Shown one piece after another: positions 13,950 to 20,701 of a DNA stretch of 23,894 nucleotides. Origin of the DNA: a virus; IMG/VR virus record IMGVR_UViG_3300037070_002977, positions 1-23,894 of that record. The stretch is one strand, 5' to 3'. Made by a program: the position numbers and the translations under genes. The notes below the pieces were generated by a model, which was given only the letters and a program-made list of their open reading frames with translations, did no database searches and had not been told where the DNA came from. Positions within the stretch are counted from its first letter, which is position 1; each line of letters starts with the position of its first letter.

Positions 13950-15821
13950 TCAAGCTGCCAGCAGCAGAGCTACCACAGCTTCCTGATTCCTAATAGCCAG
14001 CTGCATAGCCTTTTGTTTTTTCTCGTCAATATCCTTCTTAAGGCGGGTAAGACGCTCTTTTCTTTGGTGAACAACCTCAGCTTCTCGCGTGGCGACTTCA
14101 GCCTTGCGTTGTTCGCGCAGTTTTTCAAGTTCTACGCGCGCCTGCGCGATGGCAACAGCAGTCTTTGTAGCTTCCAGCTCACCCTTATCGCTCTGAATAA
14201 ATGCTCGGGCAGGTTCTGTGACTGTCGGCTCTTTAACTGGCCGCTTCCATATAGCCTGTCGCTTCTCGTGAACCTTGTCCTTAAGCTGTTGAACCTGCTT
14301 TTCGGTAAGAGGCTTAGTAAGCGTTAGAGGCTTACGCTTAGGCTTGTGCCTTCTTTCCTCAAAACGAGTGACGGAAGTTCCAAGGTTGGTTTCCTCCTCT
14401 TCAACAGGCGCTCCCTCAACAAAACCATTAAAGTCAGCAGTATCGCCTCCGATTGGTTGACCACCAGTAATCAGGGGATTGATACGGCTCCCCGCACCCT
14501 CAGTAACAGCTAAACTGCCGGCAATAGGCACCGCACCAACAAATGTGGCGCTGTCTGCGCCACTCTCCGTAGCAACAAGGCTACCTTCGATACCGGCCTC
14601 TATCGACCCAACAAAAGCTGCCGTATCCGCCCCAATTTCGACGGCTGCAATCGTGCCCGTAATCGCCGCATCACCAACAAAGACGGCAGTGTCTTCACCG
14701 GTCTCTGTCGCAGCAAGTGAGCCAATAACCGCAATCGTGCCATTGAAGACTGCTGTGTCTGGGCCAGCCTCCGTTGCAGCCAGCGTGCCAGCAACATTGA
14801 CGTTGCCGTTTAATGTCGCCGTATCCGATCCCGACTCGATTGCCGCCAGTCCAGCTGCAATGGGAACAGTGCCGGTAAATGCTGCGGTATCAGGACCCGT
14901 CTCTGTCGCAGCTAGTGTGCCAGCGATGGGAACGGTGCCCGTGAAAACAGCCGTATCACTGCCGGCCTCCTGCGCAGCGAAATCACCGACTATGGTTGAT
15001 AGCGCACTACCAACGAAAGCGGCAGTGTCAGAGCCTGTCTCGGTAGCAGCAAGATTACCTGTAGCGGTGACAGTGCCGGTAAATGCTGCGGTATCAGAGC
15101 CAGTCTCTGTGGCTGCAAGATTCCCGACACGAGCAGCAAGAGTCTCTTTGAAAGCAGCATGTGCCGCTGCCGCATCGACAGCCGTCGCTGGCACAAAGGT
15201 CTTGGCGGTACCAGTGAAGATTGAATAATAATGACCAACCGCCATGTTGGTCTGTGCCGTTGAGCCAGTGGTGGTTGCAGTGCCCAGCGTAGTGAAGCCA
15301 GCGGCAGCACCCGGCACTACGTTATTCTCATCGGCAGCGCAGCCGACGAACAGATATTCAGCCGATGCCAGAGCAGAAATGGCGGCAGATGGATCTACGC
15401 CAGCGTCACCAGCTGCTCCCGCCGATCCAGCTACGCTGATCGTGCTTCCAAAATCGCGTGGATAATAACCAATGTGACAGGCACGAGCACGTGTCGTCGT
15501 CGTGTTAGTGATGGTGATCGTGCCACCAATGGGAATGGCATTGGTGGTGACCTTGTACCAAATCGAAGCGTGTGCGCCGGTCGCCGCAGAGCCCTGCCCG
15601 TTGCGGAAACCGGTCGCCAGCGTATAAGCGCCATTGCCAGCGTTGTCGGCTACACCGGAGATATCATCGGCACCTGTTAAATCGGTAGTGCCGGCATTAT
15701 CAGAGGCAACGCAAACAACGCACAAACTGCCTGCTGGGACAGCAACAGCGAGCGTATGGACGAGAGTGGTACCAGTTTTACTGTTGGCGCTGCCGACGAC
15801 AACAGGTGTGCCGAAGGCCAT
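13950..15821 (-). CDS. Large repeat protein with beta N-terminus and charged helical tail
   Basis: The frame encodes 623 residues from ATG 15821, with AGAGG five bases upstream. Residues 1-228 form a Gly/Thr/Ala/Val-rich beta domain (VVVGSANSKTGTTLVHTLAV; ASIWYKVTTNAIPIGGTITI) that resembles Ig-like or jelly-roll phage modules. Residues 233-470 are ten tandem repeats of about 22 residues (GxLAATETGxDTAAFxGxVxxA). Residues 475-623 are strongly charged and helical, with long Lys/Arg/Glu runs (ARVELEKLREQRKAEVATRE; RLKKDIDEKKQKAM). It lies between a small beta-rich gene and the acidic gene before the scaffold, where T7-like phages have no such gene. A virion fibre or head-decoration role is plausible; the charged tail could dock it. 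No function is established here. Confidence 0.85.
   Translation of the reverse strand: MAFGTPVVVGSANSKTGTTLVHTLAVAVPAGSLCVVCVASDNAGTTDLTGADDISGVADNAGNGAYTLATGFRNGQGSAATGAHASIWYKVTTNAIPIGGTITITNTTTTRARACHIGYYPRDFGSTISVAGSAGAAGDAGVDPSAAISALASAEYLFVGCAADENNVVPGAAAGFTTLGTATTTGSTAQTNMAVGHYYSIFTGTAKTFVPATAVDAAAAHAAFKETLAARVGNLAATETGSDTAAFTGTVTATGNLAATETGSDTAAFVGSALSTIVGDFAAQEAGSDTAVFTGTVPIAGTLAATETGPDTAAFTGTVPIAAGLAAIESGSDTATLNGNVNVAGTLAATEAGPDTAVFNGTIAVIGSLAATETGEDTAVFVGDAAITGTIAAVEIGADTAAFVGSIEAGIEGSLVATESGADSATFVGAVPIAGSLAVTEGAGSRINPLITGGQPIGGDTADFNGFVEGAPVEEEETNLGTSVTRFEERRHKPKRKPLTLTKPLTEKQVQQLKDKVHEKRQAIWKRPVKEPTVTEPARAFIQSDKGELEATKTAVAIAQARVELEKLREQRKAEVATREAEVVHQRKERLTRLKKDIDEKKQKAMQLAIRNQEAVVALLLAA
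14412..15125 (-). repeat. Ten tandem 22-residue repeats within the large repeat protein
   Basis: Reading the protein, units start at residues 233, 255, 279, 301, 323, 345, 367, 389, 413 and 435. The consensus is G-[NST]-L-A-A-T-E-[TS]-G-[SAP]-D-T-A-A-F-[TV]-G-[TS]-V followed by three or four variable residues. Two units carry two extra residues, and the last carries a longer insertion (GAGSRINPLITGGQPIG) before its DTADFNG half. The DNA repeats diverge at many third positions, so the copies are old or kept by selection on the protein. Confidence 0.9.
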
Positions 15822-15830
15822 TTAAGCCTC

Positions 15831-16202
15831 TTAGACAGCGTGCGTAATCGTCGCCGTGCTCATCGTGACGTTCTGACCGTTAGAAATAATCGTGTTATCG
15901 AGAATTACGTCGCCGCCACCACCCGTCGCAGTGACCGTCAGCCCGGTGATGTGAGCTAAGCCACCACTGGTCTTGATCTGCGCCTTAGCCGCTGTGCCAG
16001 CTGCCGTCGCTGCCACAGTGCCCGCATCCAAGGGTGTTAGAGTCCACACAGCACCCGTCACACTGCCCGTAGGTGAGCCCAACCCATAGGTCACGAGTAC
16101 ACCATCCGCAGCCGTAAGGATCTCGATGGTGCCGTTGTCAAAATACGTCCGCACAGCGTTCATGCGAGCCGTCTTGACCGCAACGTTGTAAGTGACTGCC
16201 AT
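15831..16202 (-). CDS. Small beta-rich phage head protein
   Basis: The frame encodes 123 residues from ATG 16202. It starts immediately after the portal stop, with GGAGAGG eight bases upstream inside the portal end. It begins MAVTYNVAVKTARMNAVRTY, then NGTIEILTAADGVLVTYGLG, and has alternating Val/Thr/Ala strands ending NGQNVTMSTATITHAV. Similar small proteins with the pattern A-V-K-T-A-R-M-x-A-x-R-x-Y-x-x-N-G-T-x-E-I-L occur in many phage head gene clusters, by recollection. A minor capsid, decoration or head-fibre role fits the position between portal and repeat protein. Confidence 0.75.
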   Translation of the reverse strand: MAVTYNVAVKTARMNAVRTYFDNGTIEILTAADGVLVTYGLGSPTGSVTGAVWTLTPLDAGTVAATAAGTAAKAQIKTSGGLAHITGLTVTATGGGGDVILDNTIISNGQNVTMSTATITHAV

Positions 16203-19200
16203 TTACGTAGCCTCTCCGTTCACATGCTCTACTCCCTGCACACGACCATCTTCGCCGTAGACCACGCGCTTCGGAGCCTGCATGGCTTGCATCATCTGAA
16301 TAAGGACTTGCTGGCTCTGCTGCTGCGTCTGCGCGAGCATGGTAAGCGTCTGGGTGAGCTGGTTGGTGCTCTGCATCAAGCTCTGCGCTGCCTGCTCCAT
16401 CGCCGTTTCCATCGGCAACGGCTCACGCGCCTGTTGCGGTGTCAGGGTATCTTGAGCCTGGGCTGTAGCCTCATCGATCATCTGCTTGTTATGCGCAGCT
16501 GCTCGCAGCCCAAAGTCCTGTTGACCAGTTCGCTGCTGATGCTGAAAATCTCGTTCAGCTACCGCCTGTTGGTACTGTGAGTCGCGTTGCTGCTGTTCAG
16601 CGTTTCGATCAGCCGCTGCTTGAGTCGCTGCAAATTCACGATCCTTATTGGCGAACTCACGCTCCCTAAAGCCCAGCTCTTGCTGCGCCAACTGGTTGGT
16701 TGCCTGATGCTCGCGATCAGCCTGCCGCTGTTGCTCAGCAAATTGACGCTCCTTAATCGATTGTTCTTGTTCGAATCCCTGCTGCTTGAAGGTTTGGTCC
16801 TGCTGAAGGCTCTGCTGCTTGAAGGAACTCTCTTGCGAAAGGGCGTCAATCTCAGCCGCAATCTTTTGCCGCTCCAGCTCCAGCTTCTCTCTTTCGACTT
16901 GGTTCTTTTCCTGCGCGAGCTGAAGATCGACCTGTTGTTTTTCCTTCTCCAGCTCCAATCGCTGAGCATCAAGATCCGCCTTTCGCTGATCCGATTCCTG
17001 CTGTGCCTGGATCTTCATTTGATCCGAGTGCATCTGCGCTTCAATCTTCATCTTATTCGGATCATTTTCCTGCGCTTGCTGCTGCTGCTCCATCATCTTC
17101 TGCTCAGCTTCTTCGGGGCTGGTGAAGGTAAAAATACGTGCCGCAGACACACCGGTCGAAGCCCAGATTTCAGCAAACAGCTCTTCAGCTTTCGGCTGCA
17201 CCTGACCCATAACCATGGGCGCAACCTTCATGCTCACATCGACAGCCGCATTAATGCGCTGGAGTTTCTGGACCGGATCCCCCGCTCCGGGTCCAATGCT
17301 TATCTTGGTTGTCAGCTGTCGGTCTAAGATCTCGTCCAGAATGAGATCTGCACCAAAGCGCTGATAGAGGTTTCCCTTTTTAGCCAGAAGCGAAAGAAGA
17401 TTCTGGTCTGTCTCGTAATACTGCTCCAGCCACACGATGTGGCGAATTACCGGCTCCGCCCAGGTTTCCAAAAAGACCGCAAGATCGAAATCCTGCGTCG
17501 TGTTAGCGGCTGAACTAACCAGCTGCATGCCACGCGCTGTCTCACCAATCGCTCTGCTGGACTGCACAGTTGACGTAGCGAAGGAGCCGGCCAGCTCGTC
17601 AAACTGCGAATTAAGCCGATCCATCTCGGCATAGATTGTCGCATTCGGCCCCTGGATCGGCTGGAAGCGAATATCCTTGTCGAGATCAGAAACGCCTATG
17701 GTAGCGTCGGGACCACGCTCGCGAACCGCTCTCAAGTCTACGTTAGCGCCCATCCGGTAAAGCGTGATTGGCGCAATCGCCTGCTTCATCGCATCGATGC
17801 GCAGGTTCGTTGAGTCGTTGATCTCGTCTTGAAGGGGTCTCCACGCCTCAACGTGGGACATCGGGATGGCAACATGCGGCTCAATGGAGCCAACTCCCAT
17901 CACATAAGGACGCTCGCCACGATGTGCTGGGTAATGCCCAACCTCACCCGTCTCACCGGGCTCTGAAAGCAGATGACGCGTACCTAGCGACCAAAAGTGA
18001 TAGTCGATCCCATCCACACGGACGAAATTCTCATGCACCCACACAACTTCGAAGTCGTTGACGCTTGGCTGCGCACTGCGCCCATAACGGTCTTCATTTC
18101 CCGTGCGTGAGGTGCGAACACCGGTATTGCTGGTGTCGTTAATGGCATTCGCCATTACCTTGTCGGGGATCTCAAACCATGGGCCACCGCCCATGTGCTG
18201 GGACCCAGGCTTCATCATCGCCTTCACATCCCCAACCTTCATGGGATGTTTTACTATTAAGAATTGCCCGTCCTGAAATACGTCCCACCATGGAGCCGCC
18301 ATATCGACAATGACGTTCTCTGGCTCGATGTGGTAAATCATCGGCTTGTCGCGCAGGATCTTACGCTGCACCGGCAATCCGTTCATGCCGACGACGTTTA
18401 ATTCCTCAGACTCGCCCATATCCATGGGCATAGGCATACCGCCACCCATAGGTGGCATCATGGGCAGGTTTGGAGTAGGAGGCGGCATGCCCGTCCCCAT
18501 AGGGGGCATAGGCTGCGGTGGAGGCATGCCTGTCCCCATCGGCGGCATGCCCGGAGGTAGCATACCAGTGTCCATGGGAGGCATCCCCTGTGGCGGGGGC
18601 ATTCCTCCTCCCATAGATGGATCCGCCCCCATCGGGGGCGCATTGGGATCCATAGGCCCAGGAGGCGGCGCAGCCTGAGGAACGCCAGCGGTGAGGTCTA
18701 CGTTCGGATCAGCGGATGGAGGTGGAAGCGCTGGATTGGCAAGATGCTGTGCTTGCCCAGTTTCCGGATCCTCCTCTTCGTCGCCCTCCTCAATTTTTTC
18801 CTGAAATTCCCAGGAAGTTTTGGCGACCGAGATACCAGCCACACAGACATCAAATCCCGCCCCGAGTGCCATCTTCACCCAAGGAATGCCAGCTTTCCGG
18901 CCAGTAGAGCGATCAAACCGATAATTAATCAGCGCATGATTTAACTCAGCGCTTGCCTGCTGATCAGGATCGGTATCGTCTTCTGCCGTAATTGTTACAG
19001 CGTCGTCGGTGCTAAATAGCGCTGCCCGAATGGCAACCAGCTTATTTTTAACGGCTGAGCGGGTCTTTGGAATGAACAGCCTTGATCGAGCCGAGTAATT
19101 CTTATGAGCGTATTTTGAACGATAGTTATGTTCGTTACGATAGGATTCATTGGAGCGAGCCATCGCTCCTCTGCGGCGACCGAGATCGGTGCTATTGGCA

Positions 19201-19355
19201 TGAATGACAGCCGCACGCGCCATAGCCATCAAGCGCTTCGATAGAGCGTCTTTGTCTGAGTCCGGGCTGTCGAGCCCGACACTGGAAGAGTTAGCCGATC
19301 CGATAATCTGGCTAAGCTCAGCGCCACGTAATTGTTCGGCAGGCTCTTCAATCAT
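16203..19355 (-). CDS. Portal protein with Pro/Met insert and long Gln-rich tail
   Basis: I choose ATG 19355, whose ATGA overlaps the preceding stop; GTG 19364 would add three residues. The 1050 residues exceed usual podovirus portals of about 500-760. Residues 55-185 match a portal N-terminus (YRSKYAHKNYSARSRLFIPK, TRSAVKNKLVAIRAALFST). An insert at about 205-315 is Pro/Met/Gly-rich. Residues 320-745 hold the clip, stem and crown-type core, including IPMSHVEAWRPLQDEINDST, NLRIDAMKQAIAPITLYRMG, and the SSRAIGETARGMQLVSSAAN helix. From about 748 to 960 the chain is Gln/Glu/Lys-rich coiled coil, ending with PKRVVYGEDGRVQGVEHV, a motif seen at portal C-termini. It forms the dodecameric vertex for DNA packaging. 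No terminase gene is in the window. Confidence 0.92.
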   Translation of the reverse strand: MIEEPAEQLRGAELSQIIGSANSSSVGLDSPDSDKDALSKRLMAMARAAVIHANSTDLGRRRGAMARSNESYRNEHNYRSKYAHKNYSARSRLFIPKTRSAVKNKLVAIRAALFSTDDAVTITAEDDTDPDQQASAELNHALINYRFDRSTGRKAGIPWVKMALGAGFDVCVAGISVAKTSWEFQEKIEEGDEEEDPETGQAQHLANPALPPPSADPNVDLTAGVPQAAPPPGPMDPNAPPMGADPSMGGGMPPPQGMPPMDTGMLPPGMPPMGTGMPPPQPMPPMGTGMPPPTPNLPMMPPMGGGMPMPMDMGESEELNVVGMNGLPVQRKILRDKPMIYHIEPENVIVDMAAPWWDVFQDGQFLIVKHPMKVGDVKAMMKPGSQHMGGGPWFEIPDKVMANAINDTSNTGVRTSRTGNEDRYGRSAQPSVNDFEVVWVHENFVRVDGIDYHFWSLGTRHLLSEPGETGEVGHYPAHRGERPYVMGVGSIEPHVAIPMSHVEAWRPLQDEINDSTNLRIDAMKQAIAPITLYRMGANVDLRAVRERGPDATIGVSDLDKDIRFQPIQGPNATIYAEMDRLNSQFDELAGSFATSTVQSSRAIGETARGMQLVSSAANTTQDFDLAVFLETWAEPVIRHIVWLEQYYETDQNLLSLLAKKGNLYQRFGADLILDEILDRQLTTKISIGPGAGDPVQKLQRINAAVDVSMKVAPMVMGQVQPKAEELFAEIWASTGVSAARIFTFTSPEEAEQKMMEQQQQAQENDPNKMKIEAQMHSDQMKIQAQQESDQRKADLDAQRLELEKEKQQVDLQLAQEKNQVEREKLELERQKIAAEIDALSQESSFKQQSLQQDQTFKQQGFEQEQSIKERQFAEQQRQADREHQATNQLAQQELGFREREFANKDREFAATQAAADRNAEQQQRDSQYQQAVAERDFQHQQRTGQQDFGLRAAAHNKQMIDEATAQAQDTLTPQQAREPLPMETAMEQAAQSLMQSTNQLTQTLTMLAQTQQQSQQVLIQMMQAMQAPKRVVYGEDGRVQGVEHVNGEAT
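18411..18743 (-). repeat. Pro/Met/Gly-rich repeat insert in the portal gene
   Basis: Imperfect units of the form P-P-M-G-T-G-M-P-P-P-Q are repeated (PPQGMPPMDTGMLPPGMPPM, GTGMPPPQPMPPMGTGM, PMMPPMGGGMPMPMDMG) and interrupt the portal core after residue 205. The upstream flank is acidic (QEKIEEGDEEEDPETGQAQH). The core resumes at ELNVVGMNGLPVQRKILRDK. DNA units are also similar, so slippage or unequal recombination may change the number of copies. Confidence 0.85.
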
Positions 19356-19762
19356 CGCTGCCACTCACTCGGCAAGACGTATCGCGTCTCACCAGTTACC
19401 CAGTTGCGCTCCGTAAGCATTCCATGGATCGCACGGTGATTTCTTTTTCGCTCTGCTGCCCAGTCTTCCTCTCGCCGCTTGCCTCTTGGCTGGAATGCAC
19501 GCTCTAGCAACTCACCAGCCGCCTTCTTCACAGATTTGTAGCCAGGATCGCTGGCCAAATCCCGAAGCTTAATCACATAAAACGTATTCTTTGGAGCAAG
19601 CGGATGAGTAAGTGTAACTATTCCATGGTCGCTCTCGTAATCGACACGAAAATGATGCCCAGGATATTCCTTTTCAGCCACCTGACCGATAGTCGTGGCA
19701 AGCATGACATCGCGAAACGCTTTGTCTTTCTCGGTGCGATCAGAATATTTAGCCAGCCACAT
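19352..19762 (-). CDS. Small basic protein upstream of portal
   Basis: The frame encodes 136 residues from ATG 19762, with GAGG about nine bases upstream. It begins MWLAKYSDRTEKDKAFRDVM, then LATTIGQVAEKEYPGHHFRV. Strands near VDYESDHGIVTLTHPLAPKN and FYVIKLRDLASDPGYKSVKK are followed by a helix-rich basic tail (GKRREEDWAAERKRNHRAIH). The alternation of strands and helices suggests a small alpha/beta fold. Its stop overlaps the portal start (ATGA), so translation is probably coupled. I recognise no family and see no catalytic motif. Confidence 0.7.
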   Translation of the reverse strand: MWLAKYSDRTEKDKAFRDVMLATTIGQVAEKEYPGHHFRVDYESDHGIVTLTHPLAPKNTFYVIKLRDLASDPGYKSVKKAAGELLERAFQPRGKRREEDWAAERKRNHRAIHGMLTERNWVTGETRYVLPSEWQR

Positions 19763-19773
19763 CGGTTAGGGCC

Positions 19774-20382
19774 TCATGCAGTCTCAAGCAGCAATACGCC
19801 GCCATCTTCCAGCAGCAACTTGTCGCCACTTTCCAGAAGGAATTCGAAATCCGATCCAACGCTGGGGAAGTTCGGTATAATAGGCGCTGTTGCTATCCCC
19901 TGCATATTCCAGCCACGAACTACCCATAACCCAGCCTCAACGGCATCCGCCACCCAGTAGGTTTGCGCTGGAATGGGCGCGTCAGCGACACTGTCCGCAA
20001 CAACATTATTGATACGATCACCTGAGCTGGAAGCAGTGCGCAGCTGATGAGCTACCGCAGACCAGCCCCGTATCATCTTACCCTGAACCAAGATCGGAAG
20101 ACGGATCCAATCATTCGAGTCAGCCGCAATAGTATGGACGTACACCAAACCATTGATATCAGAAGGGATTTTTGAATCAGCTTCGTCAGTACTTCCAGGG
20201 AACCTCTCCAACACAGCGGGAGTAGGAATAGGTGTTGATACTATTTCGATTAAGGAGCTGGTATAAAGAGCCAATGCATTTGTCGTTGTGTTGGCAGGCG
20301 AGCCATCCTTAAGAAGAGGAACAACCTCTCCACCGGTCAGTGTCCCAGCATTTGGAGCGTCATTTATGGCTAATCCCGGCAT
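19774..20382 (-). CDS. Tail-fibre-like protein with LLLE-repeat C-terminus
   Basis: I choose ATG 20382 (TGATG overlap with the upstream stop); GTG 20385 is an alternative. The 202 residues begin MPGLAINDAPNAGTLTGGEV, then VPLLKDGSPANTTTNALALY, a frequent phage tail-fibre opening (A-L-T-G-x-E-x-V-P-x-x-x-G). The middle is beta-rich with tryptophans (SNDWIRLPILVQGKMIRGWS; QTYWVADAVEAGLWVVRGWN). The end repeats a short unit three times: FLLESGD, LLLEDGG, LLLETA. Such LLLE-type tails occur in phage structural proteins, by recollection. A fibre adaptor, spike base or capsid-associated role is possible. Confidence 0.72.
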   Translation of the reverse strand: MPGLAINDAPNAGTLTGGEVVPLLKDGSPANTTTNALALYTSSLIEIVSTPIPTPAVLERFPGSTDEADSKIPSDINGLVYVHTIAADSNDWIRLPILVQGKMIRGWSAVAHQLRTASSSGDRINNVVADSVADAPIPAQTYWVADAVEAGLWVVRGWNMQGIATAPIIPNFPSVGSDFEFLLESGDKLLLEDGGVLLLETA

Positions 20383-20699
20383 CACTCAGTTTCCCAAAGA
20401 ACATCCAGAACGGATCCCCACATCATGGGAACAGTCGGCGTCCACTGAAGCGTAGTTCCAAGATCTGGATCTGTTACTATCGGCGGCGGTATCACGTCTG
20501 GCGGTATCACTACCGGCAGTCTCGGCCCTCCGTAAGCCCCTCTCTTGTTAGGGTCGGCATAGAATAAGCGTCGATGAACTCCGGAGCCAAATTCGTACTC
20601 CAAGACCTTCCGCTTCTCATGCTCGCGCTCTGGGTCAACCGTGCGGACCCAATGCTCGAAATCACGAGTTATGTAGCGGACATTACCAGCCCCAGCCAT
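20382..20699 (-). CDS. Small hypothetical protein with Pro-rich middle
   Basis: The frame encodes 105 residues from ATG 20699, two bases after the preceding stop. It starts MAGAGNVRYITRDFEHWVRT, followed by VDPEREHEKRKVLEYEFGSG. Residues about 58-78 are proline-rich (GGPRLPVVIPPDVIPPPIV), and the end is hydrophobic and aromatic (TPTVPMMWGSVLDVLWETE). GGGG is present upstream but spacing is long. Its stop overlaps the next start (GTGATG), which supports it as one unit of the operon. I recognise no family. Confidence 0.65.
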   Translation of the reverse strand: MAGAGNVRYITRDFEHWVRTVDPEREHEKRKVLEYEFGSGVHRRLFYADPNKRGAYGGPRLPVVIPPDVIPPPIVTDPDLGTTLQWTPTVPMMWGSVLDVLWETE

Positions 20700-20701
20700 T
20701 T

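Noticed and set aside
14479-15228. A long plus-strand open frame (249 residues) opposite the repeat gene
   Set aside because: It mirrors the repeat DNA of the minus-strand gene and is made of the same periodic Ala/Pro/Ser/Val sequence. It has no neighbour on its strand, and all supported genes lie on the other strand.
16587-17327. A Leu-rich plus-strand frame (246 residues) that looks like membrane protein
   Set aside because: It is the antisense reading of Gln/Glu/Lys-rich codons in the portal tail. CAG, GAG and AAG read as CTG, CTC and CTT, which produces false leucine-rich hydrophobic segments.
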